Below are positions 17,584-27,514 of a stretch of 64,000 nucleotides of DNA, in pieces. Under the pieces are notes generated by a model that worked only from the letters and a program-made list of their open reading frames with translations, was not told the origin of the DNA and did no database searches. This DNA is from Endozoicomonas sp. GU-1 (lineage in GTDB: Bacteria; Pseudomonadota; Gammaproteobacteria; Pseudomonadales; Endozoicomonadaceae). The DNA is taken from assembly GCF_027366395.1 (NCBI RefSeq), contig NZ_CP114771.1, positions 310,001 through 374,000 of the forward strand, given 5' to 3'. Position 1 is the stretch's first letter; each line of letters begins with the position of its first letter. Both the position numbers and the translations under genes were made by a program.

Positions 17584-17795
17584 TAAGTAGTTGGCCAAAT
17601 GGAATCGTATATTTCTGGCTAAGTGGGCAGTTGCTATGCAAGGCGCAACGTAGGGAGCATAGCCGTAGCTATGTGACCGGAGTTGCAACGCCGCACGACT
17701 GCATGGATGCAGGAGATAGAGCAACGCAGGAGCAGTTGCCGGGAGTGACTGACAACTTAGTCAGAAATATATGATTTCATTTGGTTAACTACTTA
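17584..17795. mobile_element. MITE-like element with 40-bp terminal inverted repeats
   Basis: Left end 17584-17623 (TAAGTAGTTGGCCAAATGG...) and right end 17756-17795 are near-perfect inverted copies, about 35 of 40 positions matching. The 212-base element has no reading frame for a transposase, so it would need one in trans. Its right end supplies the TAA stop of corA at 17793-17795. The core carries GACTGCATGGATGCAGGAG plus AGCAACGCAGGAGCAGTTGC, which recurs near 49750 and in part near 35560. Confidence 0.85.
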
Positions 17796-18746
17796 CAACC
17801 AGCCTTTACGTTTAAAAAACAGAAAGGTGGCTAACGCGCTCAACAACATCAGTCCGAGTGCAATTGGATAGCCGAACTCAATCGAGAGCTCTGGCATGAT
17901 TTTGAAATTCATCCCGTAAATACTGGCAATCAGTGTCGGCGGAAGGAACATAACGGCGGCCACTGAGAAAATCTTGATTATGTTGTTCTGCTCAAGATTG
18001 ATGTAGCCCATGGTGGACTCCATCAGAAAGTTGATTTTCTCGAACAGGAAGCCGGTGTGTGGTGTCAGGGATTCAATATCCCGAAGCATATCCCTGATAT
18101 TGTCTTTCTGTTCATCATTGAGCATATGGCTGCATGCGCGCATCAGGTAACGAAGTGAGCGCTGGGTATCCAGCAGATTCAACCTGACTTTGCCATTCAG
18201 GTCCTCCTGAAGTGTGATGGTGCGCAGCTGCTCATCAACATCTTTATACTGCTCTGACAGCGCATTCTGGCTGACTTCTTCCAGGTCCTCGTACACTTCT
18301 TCCAGAGTATCAGCAAGGTATTCAACCTTGGCATCAAACAGCGCAATGATCACCTCCAGAGGCGTTGTTGCCTTGATATGCTGGGTTTTAAGGTGTTTAC
18401 GCATCAGCCTGAATAAGCCGGTGGGCTCATCCTGAAGGGTGATCAGTTTATCGGGTCTGAGGTTGAATGCGACGTTAATATTTCTCAGCTCGTGGCCGGA
18501 CCTGTGGGGAAACAGGGAGCGAATATGAATACCGCTTTCGGTTTCAAAGTAACGGGAGGAAATTTCAATCTCTCCCAGATCTTCTTCTTCGGGCAGGCAG
18601 CCCGGGAAGTGGGTTGTTAACCATTGGTGCTCAGCACTGTCCGGCTCTGTTGCTTCCAGCCATATAGTGCCCTTGGCCGACGGGAAATCTGGCGTTACCC
18701 GGTCAATGGAGAATTGGTCATCCTGAGCACTATAGGCAAAGATCAT
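17793..18746 (-). CDS. corA: CorA-type magnesium/cobalt transporter
   Basis: 317 residues from the ATG at 18744-18746, chosen because AAGG lies at good spacing and the length matches E. coli CorA (316). A longer frame to 18809 is unlikely to be used. The N-terminal two thirds is a cytoplasmic alpha/beta domain with long coiled helices. The C-terminus has two membrane helices joined by the selectivity loop YGMNFKIMPE (GMN motif) and ends in the basic FFKRKGWL. Pentameric Mg2+ channel of the inner membrane. Its last codons abut a MITE-like element that provides the stop. Confidence 0.93.
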   Translation of the reverse strand: MIFAYSAQDDQFSIDRVTPDFPSAKGTIWLEATEPDSAEHQWLTTHFPGCLPEEEDLGEIEISSRYFETESGIHIRSLFPHRSGHELRNINVAFNLRPDKLITLQDEPTGLFRLMRKHLKTQHIKATTPLEVIIALFDAKVEYLADTLEEVYEDLEEVSQNALSEQYKDVDEQLRTITLQEDLNGKVRLNLLDTQRSLRYLMRACSHMLNDEQKDNIRDMLRDIESLTPHTGFLFEKINFLMESTMGYINLEQNNIIKIFSVAAVMFLPPTLIASIYGMNFKIMPELSIEFGYPIALGLMLLSALATFLFFKRKGWL

Positions 18747-19018
18747 AGTTACTGCCTTATTGATAACGAAATAGATTGGCCGACTCGAAGTTATAGTGCC
18801 AGCCACCAAACTATCTATCTGAACGACCAGACCCTGAATATTTTAAAAAACAACGGAGGATATTGTCATTTCAGATGTCAGAGGGTTGCACCGTTTGGTA
18901 ACAAAAAAGGGGAGGAATTGTACGATAATTGACTTCTATTAGGATAGTGGGAATGTGCCAGGTGCTAATAACCTGGCAGGGCATTATCAGGAAGATTACG
19001 GGGCTGAACAGCCTGCAC

Positions 19019-19200
19019 ACATTCAGAGGGTGTTTGCAAAAGGTATAAAAGCTTTAAACCACAAAGACACTAATTCACAAAGGAGGTCTCTTTTGTTTGC
19101 TGAGCGTAGCTCAGACAAGCCCAAAAAAAAACTTTGTGTCTCTGTGCCTTTGTGGTTCCCTTCTTTTTAATTAAGGCCTTTCACAACACCCTCAGGTTGT
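19019..19200. repeat. Dispersed palindromic repeat, family B
   Basis: Opposite-orientation copy of the element at 13790-13965: AACCACAAAGACAC on the left, TGTGCCTTTGTGGTTCCCTT on the right, with shared flanks. It occupies most of the 485-base gap between the corA start and the glnD 3' end. The remaining AT-rich bases near 18830-18950 show no gene. Confidence 0.8.
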
Positions 19201-19231
19201 GTGGGCAGCGTGCAGGTACAGTACAGGCTAT

Positions 19232-21945
19232 TTACGGTGTAATGGCATCATGGCTTGAAGCTTCACGCAGTACATGGATTAATGCACTGCATATCTCGTT
19301 ACAGCTCGCCGCCTCCTGAATGGCCTCACCATTATGGTCAGCTATGATAAAACTGTCTTCGACCTTTTCCCCAAAGGTGGCAATTTTGGCACCGTGTACC
19401 TGCAGATCCAGTCTGGCGAAGGTCTTGCCGATCAGGGCAAGCAGTCCGGGGCGGTCTGTTGCGGTAATATCCAGCACTGTTTGCCTGGGTTCAATCTGGT
19501 TGCTGATCAGCACCGCAGGCTCCCGGTTAAAATAGCGCAGTTGCCTTGGTGTTCGACGGCGGATAAGGTCCGGGAATGTGTCCGGCGCAGACAGGGTATT
19601 TTGCAGGTGCGTTTTGATGTCCAGTATCCGTTCGGCATTGGGCCCGATGGCAGAGCCATCTTCTTCAAGCACGGTATAGGTATCAAGGCTGTAGTTACTT
19701 CTGGAGGTAATGATACGGGCATCCTGAATGGCCAGTCCCAACTGATGAAACGCCGCTACCGTGGCGGCAAACAGGTTGGACTGGTCATGGGTATAGACAA
19801 ACACGCTTGACCCCTGGTGCTCATAACCATCGGCAATTTCCGGAATCAGGATCAGTGGTTCTTCTGAGTCATGCTGGAGAATACCTTCGGTCTGCCAGCT
19901 GATTTCATCACTTTGATGACGGAGAAAATACTCATCATTAAACTGATCCCAGAGATAGGATATGTCTTCCTCTTTCAAGCCTTGTTCGATTAACAGAGCC
20001 ATCGCCCGTTGTTTGGTGTTGGCGATCTGCTCATTCATTTCCGGCAGATTATCGACGCCCCGTTTCAATAGCTGGTGGGTTTGCGAGAAAAGCTGTTGCA
20101 ACAGAGAGGCTCTCCAGCCATTCCAAAGCCCGGGGTTGGTGGCATTAATATCCGCTACAGTGAGAAGGTAAAGGTATTTCAGTCGTTCCCGGGTACCGAC
20201 ACGTCGGGCGAAGTCCTGAATCACTTTCGGGTCAGACAGATCTTTTTCTGAGCGGTGACGGACATGGTCAGGTGTTCCTGCACCAGCCAGACAATCAGCG
20301 CAGTATCTTCCTTATTCAGGCCATGAACACGACAGAATTGCTCTGCATCCTCGGCACCGAGCTGGGAGTGATCGCCTCCACGGCCTTTACCGATATCATG
20401 GTAAAGGCCTGCCAGATATAGTAATTCCGGTTTGGGAATTCTATGGATGATTCTTGAGGCAATAGGAAACTGCTGGTGGCTCTTTTGATAGGAAAAACTT
20501 CGCAGGTACTTTATCAATAACAGGGTGTGGGCATCCACCGTGAGTGTGTGGAAAAGATCGTACTGCATCTGCCCTATGATGCGACCAAACTCCGGAAGGT
20601 AGCGACCCAGTATGCCGTAGCGGGCCAGCCTTCTTAACGACGCTGTTAAAGCATAGGGGGCACGCATGAGTTCCAGAAAAAGTCTTGTGCATCTTGGGTC
20701 TTTGCGAAAAGTACTGTCTACCAGGTGGCGGTAATCTCTCAGCAGTCGTATGGTTTCAGCGGTGGGGCCCTGGATTGTCTGATCCCGGGTGAGCAGCACA
20801 AACATCTCCAGAATAGCGGGCGGGTGTTCGGCAAAGACTCTATCGTGCACGGTTTCAATGTAGTTATTGCATACCTGAAAACGTTCATTAATGGCATGAA
20901 CTTTATGAACGATGCCAGCGCTGAGGATATCGTCGTCAAAATGTTGCAGCAGCAGGTCTTTCAGCTGGCTGACAATCATGACCGTGCGAAAGTAGCTCTG
21001 CATAAACTGCTCTACCGCCAAAGCCCCTGTGTGGTCGTGATAACCGAACTGGCTGGCCAGTGTTCGCTGGTGGTCAAACAGCAGGCGATCTTCTCCCCGC
21101 CCGGTCAGGGAGTGAAGTGCCCAGCGGATTTTCCAGAGAAATGCCCGGCATCTCTGCAGCTGCTGATATTCAACATTGCTGAGGAATCCAAGCTCCATAA
21201 GCTCAGCGGGATCATGAGTCCCGTAGTGGCGACGGGCTACCCATCCCAGCATATGCAGATCCCGAAGGCCGCCCGGTGAACCCTTGATATTTGGCTCCAG
21301 ATCATATTCGGTATCATTATATTTACGGTGTCGTTTACGTTGTTCATCGAATTTTGCCTGAAGGTACCGTTGACTGGGCCACATATGTTCAGTATCAATC
21401 AGGTCCAACAGGTGTTCGTGCAGAAATGCCGGACCGGATATCACCCGGGACTCTATCAGGTTGGTGATGATGGTCAGATCGTCAGCGGCCTGGCTGGCAC
21501 ACTCATCAAGGGAGCGGACACTGGAGCCGACTTTTAATCCGATGTCCCAGAGTAAGGTCAGGAAATGTTCAATCGCATCCTGATGTTCATCATAATGGTC
21601 TTTTTCCAGCAGTATCAGAATGTCGATGTCGGATCCGGGGTGCAGTTCCCCTCTGCCGTAACCGCCAACGGCCAGTAGGGCAATGGGACAGCTGTCACTC
21701 CAGTTCAGATGTTCCCAGGCCAGGCGCAGAATCTGATCCATCAACCATGCCCTGGCAAATACCAGTTGCTCTATATCCATACCATCCAGAAACCATTGAT
21801 CCATTTTGGATGTGGCTTCCTTGAGGCATTTCTTATAGGCCGGAATCGGGGTTTTGGAAATTGTTAAGTCCGCCCGGAACTGACTCTTATTAAAAAGATG
21901 GTCCAGAACAGAGGCTGGTATTTTCTGAAACGGATTGCTCATCAT
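19232..21945 (-). CDS. glnD: Bifunctional PII uridylyltransferase/uridylyl-removing enzyme, frame change near 20246
   Basis: Restored protein of about 904 residues (E. coli 890). It covers the nucleotidyltransferase domain (VGGYGRGELHPGSDIDILIL, with the catalytic Asp pair), the HD domain (LYHDIGKGRGGDHSQLGA), and two C-terminal ACT domains (one with DRPGLLALIGKTFARLDLQV). It modifies PII by glutamine level and so controls glutamine synthetase and nitrogen regulation. The frame stops at 20221, and the C-terminal 330 residues continue in another frame. Restoring one A to an A5 run (coding strand, near 20246) rejoins them as AQKKDLSDPKVIQDFAR. The start ATG overlaps the map stop (TGATGATG), so translation is coupled. 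Because such an indel in glnD is unexpected, a sequence error is likely. Confidence 0.9.
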
Positions 21946-22739
21946 CAAAAGTTTTCTTCTTTTCGTTTGGTGAGCACTTCGTAGCCTGTAGCGGTTACAG
22001 CAATGGTGTGTTCCCACTGGGCAGAAGGGCGTCGATCTCTGGTTACCGCAGTCCAGCCATCGCCCAGAAGTTTGGTTCCTTTCTTGCCAGCATTGATCAT
22101 TGGTTCGATAGTAAATGTCATGCCCTCTTGCAGGACACAGTTATTTCTGTCGTTATAACCCTCATAGTGGATGACCTGTGGGTCTTCATGGAACACACTG
22201 CCAATGCCATGGCCGCAGTACTCTTCCACAACCGAGAAATGATTGCCGTGGGCATGTTTGGCTATTACACGACCGATATCGCTTAGACGATTGCCTGGTT
22301 TCACTTGCTCAATGCCCAGATAGAGACACTCCTGGGTCACCTGTACCAGCCTCTGGTTAAACGGTTGAACGTCACCAACCAGGAACATTTTGCTGGTATC
22401 GCCATGGTAGCCATCTTTGATCACAGTGATATCGATATTGACAACGTCGCCGCTTTTCAGAAATTTTTTGTCACTGGGAATGCCGTGACAAACGACCTGG
22501 TTGATGGAAATGCAGGTGGACTTGGGGAAGCCGGGTCTGCCCGGGGCTGCGCCGTAGTTCAATGGGGCAGGGATTGCCTTCTGCACATTGACAATATAAT
22601 CATGGCAGAGGCTATCCAGTTCGCCGGTTGAGACGCCGGGCTGCACATGGGGTTCGATCATTTCCAGCACTTCAGCGGCCAGGCGGCCAGCGATGCGCAT
22701 CTTTTCAATTTCTTCAGGGGTTTTGATGGTTACATTCAT
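21945..22739 (-). CDS. map: Type I methionine aminopeptidase
   Basis: 264 residues. Removes the initiator Met from nascent proteins. Metal ligands are visible in order: Asp in NIDITVIKDGYHGDT (two Asp), His in CGHGIG, Glu in FTIEPM, Glu in QWEHTI. The catalytic His is in VCHGIPSD. Upstream of glnD with a stop/start overlap, as in many gammaproteobacteria. In relatives map lies close to and divergent from rpsB; here about 11 kb separates them. Confidence 0.95.
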   Translation of the reverse strand: MNVTIKTPEEIEKMRIAGRLAAEVLEMIEPHVQPGVSTGELDSLCHDYIVNVQKAIPAPLNYGAAPGRPGFPKSTCISINQVVCHGIPSDKKFLKSGDVVNIDITVIKDGYHGDTSKMFLVGDVQPFNQRLVQVTQECLYLGIEQVKPGNRLSDIGRVIAKHAHGNHFSVVEEYCGHGIGSVFHEDPQVIHYEGYNDRNNCVLQEGMTFTIEPMINAGKKGTKLLGDGWTAVTRDRRPSAQWEHTIAVTATGYEVLTKRKEENF

Positions 22740-22877
22740 TGTCAGGTCAGGCCACTTAAAGATGCGAAAGTCAAATGATAATTCTTATTATCTTACCAGA
22801 ATCCCCAAGCGAAGTATTAACAATATGATATACGTCAGCTGTTGCTCAAAACGAGGGGTGACTTCTGCGTTTAAGTC

Positions 22878-24539
22878 CTAAAGCAGGTAAGATGCCGATA
22901 AAGCCACAGCCCCTAACGGTACTGCAATTTGGGCATATCTGACCAGGTGCCAGAAGGAAGATAGCCAGGTTCTCTGGTCTACTTTGGGGTTTGATCTGAA
23001 CCTGACATCAAGGCTTTTCTTTGAAAAATAATTATCTTCATAGCGCTTGGAACTGAAGAGTCCCCACAAGGTATACCACTGGCAATCCCAGGCGTCAGGA
23101 TCGGATTCGCAGGACTGATGGTAGAAAGGCAGGTTTTTCTGATAAACCGTTAACTTCAGTGTGTATATTGTGTTCGGAGCCAGCTGGTCGTCGTAACTGA
23201 GGGCCTCGTTGGACAGGAAAATTTTTCCGGGGTAGTAGAACAGTGTGGGCACATAACTCCGGTAAATATTTTTGTCAGGGTTATCACCATTTTTCAGTTT
23301 GAACTCCCAAAGCGTGGACCTTCGAATTTTCTGGTCGTTGGAAATGGCGTTCAATGTTTGCTGAATACCTTTTGCTTCATCGATATAGATAGTGGACTTC
23401 AGTCTGTCGCCAAATATGGAGGGTTCATAGAGCTGGACTCTGACGATGATATTTTTCAGCTTTTCAGTGACATCTTCTGATACCTCGTTGAGTGCTGCGG
23501 CAGAGAAGTCCTGGGCCCTCATGATGAATGGGTAGCCTTTCTCTTGCCTTGAGCCATCCAGGCCAGGGGCAGACTGCCATACCAGTGGGTCAATGTGCTC
23601 GTTGTCAAAAGTTTTGGGAAGCGAAAAAGCGTTGGGAGAGTCTGAAGCAATTCTTTTTCGTGTGGTTACGGTAAAGCTGACTTCGTCTTCACCCTTGAAG
23701 CGACAGGAAAGGCTATCCGGTTGCGGGTTGTGGATATGCTCGTTGAAGATGTACTCGTTTTTAGGGTCTTCAATAAACAGGGTTGGCGCTAATCTGGCAG
23801 ATTGTGAGGTACGCGCGATGTTTTTCAGATTGCTGACAGTGACCACTTCCTCTTCACCCGGTAGCAGATCATAGCCATTGGCAAGACGGTCAATAAAGCC
23901 GGGGGAATCAGGGCTCCAGCGGGCTTTGTCTTTTTTCAGAAACTCAACGTCAAAGACCATTTTTCCCTCACCATCCTGACAATACCGGCTTTCGTGCATA
24001 GTGATATCGGCGTAACAGGTTTTTGCCTTCCAATGGCAATGTTCGACTTGTTTCATGCCACCGTCCGAGGTGGGCAGGTATGTCTTTTCACATACATGGT
24101 AAGAACCACAGTGATGTGCATCGGTGACCAGCTGGCACTCCTGCCAATTCCAGTGAAGGTATGTGCGGTAGTTAATAACACCTTTCCAGGCTGGTGACGG
24201 CTGTTGCCGCAAAATATCTGCCGCATCGTGGCGGCTGATATTTTTCAAGTCCTGCCATGCTTCTTCGTCAAAGGATTCCGGTAAGCGAACATGGGTATAG
24301 TGGTTGGCCGAACATCTTAACTCTTCAGAGTGGAGGTTGCGGGTTTGATGGGCAGGGATAACGTGTCCGGGGCATGACTGGCTTGCTGTTATCCTCGGAG
24401 CAGACACTTGCAGGCAATGGTTATTAATAAGAAAAGGCACGGCATAAGAGGTGTATGGCTTGGAAAATAAAAGTATGAGCAGCAAAGCCACATACACAAG
24501 TTGCTTTTTGATAGCCATCACATCAACCTGCAAAAACAT
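22878..24539 (-). CDS. Secreted or membrane-anchored protein of unknown function
   Basis: 553 residues, family not recognised. An N-terminal signal peptide is clear (LVYVALLLILLFS, cleavage near TSYA). The ectodomain is Cys-rich in its first 180 residues (CSANHYTHV, CQLVTDAHHCGSYHVCEKTY), suggesting disulfides and export. A hydrophobic C-terminal segment (YAQIAVPLGAVALSASYLL) could anchor it. It follows the gene at 24602-26146 by 62 bases on the same strand, so the two are probably cotranscribed and act in the periplasm or at the surface. No catalytic motif seen. Confidence 0.7.
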   Translation of the reverse strand: MFLQVDVMAIKKQLVYVALLLILLFSKPYTSYAVPFLINNHCLQVSAPRITASQSCPGHVIPAHQTRNLHSEELRCSANHYTHVRLPESFDEEAWQDLKNISRHDAADILRQQPSPAWKGVINYRTYLHWNWQECQLVTDAHHCGSYHVCEKTYLPTSDGGMKQVEHCHWKAKTCYADITMHESRYCQDGEGKMVFDVEFLKKDKARWSPDSPGFIDRLANGYDLLPGEEEVVTVSNLKNIARTSQSARLAPTLFIEDPKNEYIFNEHIHNPQPDSLSCRFKGEDEVSFTVTTRKRIASDSPNAFSLPKTFDNEHIDPLVWQSAPGLDGSRQEKGYPFIMRAQDFSAAALNEVSEDVTEKLKNIIVRVQLYEPSIFGDRLKSTIYIDEAKGIQQTLNAISNDQKIRRSTLWEFKLKNGDNPDKNIYRSYVPTLFYYPGKIFLSNEALSYDDQLAPNTIYTLKLTVYQKNLPFYHQSCESDPDAWDCQWYTLWGLFSSKRYEDNYFSKKSLDVRFRSNPKVDQRTWLSSFWHLVRYAQIAVPLGAVALSASYLL

Positions 24540-24601
24540 TTAGTGAATTTATTTTGAAAATGAGTATCTCGTCACAGATACTCATTGCTTTGTATTGATG
24601 T

Positions 24602-26146
24602 TTAAAAGAGCTGTCGTCTTTTTCTGCGATCAGCAAAGACGTTGTCCCTGGTCAGCATATCAACCACGCTTTGCAGCTTTCTGGCTTCATCGAGACGGTT
24701 TTCCTGGTTTTCCAGGGCGTTGATGCACATGGCAACAGCTCCTTTGAGTGTGCCAGCCTCAACCATCATGACGTCGCTCTCAATATCATCGTCATCTTCT
24801 GATGAGCTGAAAACCTGCTTTGCTTTTGCCTGGTAGAGGGCTCTTGCCATGTCTGAACTGAGGTAGTGCTGACGATATCCATCTCGAACCTTTCTGAGGC
24901 CGCCTGAGCGGCTGATGGCCAGTTCTTCATCAATATCTTTTTTAATCAGGGCGATAATGAAATATTTGGTATCCATCTCATTGGATTTACCGCCCAACCA
25001 GGTAACCCATGAACTGACAGATAACCACTTTTTGCTGGCGGAATTTTCAATGGTTAACATTGCTTCCTGAGCGAGATTGGCGTAACGCATGAGCTTATTC
25101 TGATCATAAATGGGTGCAGCACCAACGGTCATATCGTTCAGGTAATAATCCAGATTGAAAATACGCTTGTCATATTCAACCGGGATGCACCCAATTTGAA
25201 TTCCATAGGTGGCACGAATGTAAGATCTAGCCCAGAATGCATCGATCAGCATATCTTTGGCTCTTTTGCTGCCTTCCCGGTCGGAAATGGTTCTGTATCT
25301 CTCTGACGTACCGAAGGTATCTATAAAGGTTTCAATGGCATCTTTGGTAAAACGGTTGATCCCTTCATCAATGACTCGCTTATCCTGGGTTCGCATGGCC
25401 CGTAGCTGCAACGCATTACGTTTCATATCAGCGATCTGCTCTGCAGTATACAGTGACATCGACTTGAGCTGGTCGCTACTGATGCCGAGCTGCTGATGAA
25501 GGACGCCATTGGGCAGGATGATATTGAAATGAAGCTGGCTCATTTGGGTATCAAGCCTGCGCAAGGTTGACTGGTATTGATGAACCAGCGGGAGCATATC
25601 AACCTCACTGTCGGGATCTGCAGTTATGTCTGGTCTGAGGGTGGGGAAATGTTCCAGGTTGTTAACGTCTTGAAGGAACAGGTTTGATTCCTGTGTGAAG
25701 GTTCTCACATGGTCAAGAAATTCCCTGACGGGTATTGGTTGAAGGATGCTCTCGTCAGAAATTTTCTGCAGCTCTGTGGCAACGGTGGTTAGGTCTCTGA
25801 GGCTGCGGCCAAGATCGTTAATGGTTTTCAGCAGGATGTCACCATCACGCTCACCTCTCAAATAAAAGGCCTGTATGTACTGCTTCTCGATTTCTGTTTT
25901 GTTGGCAAGGTTGATGGTTAATTCGTCACTGTTTTCCGGAGTGACACTGATAACCGGTGGGAATACTGCATCAGCGTCAGATCCTGGAGCCTGTTCGTAA
26001 TAGTGACCTGGAGATACCTGTTGCCCATGGTATTGCTCCAACCGGGTCGGGTCACTCCGTGAGGAACTGCTTGCCGAAACAGTGTCGAAAGACGTAAAAG
26101 CAAAACATATTGCGCAGCATATTATGCTGCCAGTAGCTCTGTTCAT
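24602..26146 (-). CDS. Secreted helical protein of unknown function
   Basis: 514 residues, not recognised. N-terminal signal-like segment (IICCAICFAFTSF, then SASSSS). The rest is predominantly helical and charged, with long amphipathic stretches (about 95-290) that could form coiled coils. An acidic SSSEDDDDIESD tract lies near 435, and a basic RRKRRQLF tail ends it. Upstream partner of the 22878-24539 gene. The gap to the divergent paralogue pair at 26400 is AT-rich, with T8 to T9 runs near 26220-26240. Confidence 0.65.
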   Translation of the reverse strand: MNRATGSIICCAICFAFTSFDTVSASSSSRSDPTRLEQYHGQQVSPGHYYEQAPGSDADAVFPPVISVTPENSDELTINLANKTEIEKQYIQAFYLRGERDGDILLKTINDLGRSLRDLTTVATELQKISDESILQPIPVREFLDHVRTFTQESNLFLQDVNNLEHFPTLRPDITADPDSEVDMLPLVHQYQSTLRRLDTQMSQLHFNIILPNGVLHQQLGISSDQLKSMSLYTAEQIADMKRNALQLRAMRTQDKRVIDEGINRFTKDAIETFIDTFGTSERYRTISDREGSKRAKDMLIDAFWARSYIRATYGIQIGCIPVEYDKRIFNLDYYLNDMTVGAAPIYDQNKLMRYANLAQEAMLTIENSASKKWLSVSSWVTWLGGKSNEMDTKYFIIALIKKDIDEELAISRSGGLRKVRDGYRQHYLSSDMARALYQAKAKQVFSSSEDDDDIESDVMMVEAGTLKGAVAMCINALENQENRLDEARKLQSVVDMLTRDNVFADRRKRRQLF

Positions 26147-26399
26147 TTTAAAAGCTCTGAAAAGTTAAAAATTATTCAACTGGTATATTGACCATGGTGA
26201 AAGAATATAGTTCCGTTTTTTTTGGCAGTGATTTTTTTTTGTTAAAGAGTTATTCAGGTGTTGTCCAAATTTAGATGGTGCGATTTTATTGTTTGCTCAT
26301 GATTATTGATGAACTTATTCAATTGCCCAAAGTCTAAGGTTCAATCAATTGTAAATTGATCCCATATATTAAAAACTTATAACTATTGGAGAGCTCATT

Positions 26400-26864
26400 A
26401 TGATCAATACTGGAGCCGGTCAAATTATTACACGTGACCCTCAAGCTGTTATTACTGTCAGTCCAGAGGGGGAAAACGATGTAGGTGGCTCTGGCAATGA
26501 AAGCCTTGCTACTGCCTTTTTCAGAACCATAGCAACAAAGCCCCTCTGGCGGGGGCTGTTCATTGTTTCCGTGAATACAGCATTGTATGCATGCAGTGAG
26601 GCACTGAGTAGTTACTTCGCAGATGAACGGGATGGGCATTTGCCATTGTACCCGTTCAATATATCGCAGCCATTCTTGGGAGGAGCAGTCCTGGGTTTTG
26701 TTCAAGGGACTTACCAGGCCTGTTTAACCGAGGCGTATATTGCAATTAATACTTGTATTGAGAACAGATCGATCAGCGTGGTACCAGGTCAGCCAAATGT
26801 CATCACTGCCAAGGATGAAATCTCTGGTGATCTGCGTCCCGTTGAGTTGGGAAGTAAACACTGA
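26400..26864 (+). CDS. Small membrane protein, tandem paralogue 1
   Basis: 154 residues. GAGAGCTCATT immediately precedes the ATG. Shares a pattern with the next gene: a polar Ser/Gly-rich head with SGSGNE or similar, then WRGLFIVSVNTALYACSEAL (membrane helix 1), a charged loop with RDG, a Pro-Gln then GG-rich helix 2 (QPFLGGAVLGFVQGT), and a NRSISVV segment in the tail. Probably a two-helix inner-membrane protein. No family recognised. Confidence 0.65.
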   Translation: MINTGAGQIITRDPQAVITVSPEGENDVGGSGNESLATAFFRTIATKPLWRGLFIVSVNTALYACSEALSSYFADERDGHLPLYPFNISQPFLGGAVLGFVQGTYQACLTEAYIAINTCIENRSISVVPGQPNVITAKDEISGDLRPVELGSKH

Positions 26865-26905
26865 CGGTCCGCCTGCTGTAGCTCGTTAATTTTTGAGAGT
26901 TCATT

Positions 26906-27364
26906 ATGAACCCCGTAACCCATATTTCCCGCACTGGCAGTGTACAAATTGATATTTCCGGCACATCAGAGGGAGCAAGCGATGCAAGTGGTTCTGGCAA
27001 TGAACGCCAAACTGCTACTCCCTGGTACCGAACAGAGAAGGCAAAAACTGTCTGGCGGGGGCTAACCATTATCTCCGCTGGTGTAGCCCTGGGGATAGGT
27101 GGTGAGTCACTGAGTAATTACCTTTGGAAACGGGATGGGGTCATATCAACGTACATGGACGATACTCCGCAGCCAATCATGGGGGCCATCATGGGCTTTT
27201 TAGCAGGGAGTATTATTTTCTTACTCGATGAACGTCGCCGCACAATACAGGAATACTCTCTGGCAAGCAGATCAATCAGTGTGGCATCGAGTCAATCAGA
27301 GGTCTTCAACACCCGGGTTAAAATTTCTGATCTGAACTCCACTGATAGGTCAAGTAGAGTCTGA
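26906..27364 (+). CDS. Small membrane protein, tandem paralogue 2
   Basis: 152 residues. Follows the first copy by 41 bases, and GAGAGTTCATT precedes its ATG, nearly the same bases as at the first copy. Matching landmarks: SGSGNE, VWRGLTIISAGVALGIGGE, RDGVIS, PQPIMGAIMGFLAG, SRSISVAS. The pair is an old tandem duplication, now strongly diverged. Lipid-facing helices are clear; function unknown. Confidence 0.65.
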   Translation: MNPVTHISRTGSVQIDISGTSEGASDASGSGNERQTATPWYRTEKAKTVWRGLTIISAGVALGIGGESLSNYLWKRDGVISTYMDDTPQPIMGAIMGFLAGSIIFLLDERRRTIQEYSLASRSISVASSQSEVFNTRVKISDLNSTDRSSRV

Positions 27365-27514
27365 TATCCTTGGCTTATTAACTACTGGTTTATCAGGGGC
27401 TTTAGCCTCTTCTGAAGTTGAGTCATATGCTGCATTGCCAGGAAACTGACGTGCCCGGGCTTGCCGGGCGAGATGACCAGATATTGCGCTCACTGTGCCG
27501 AACGATCCAGGAGA

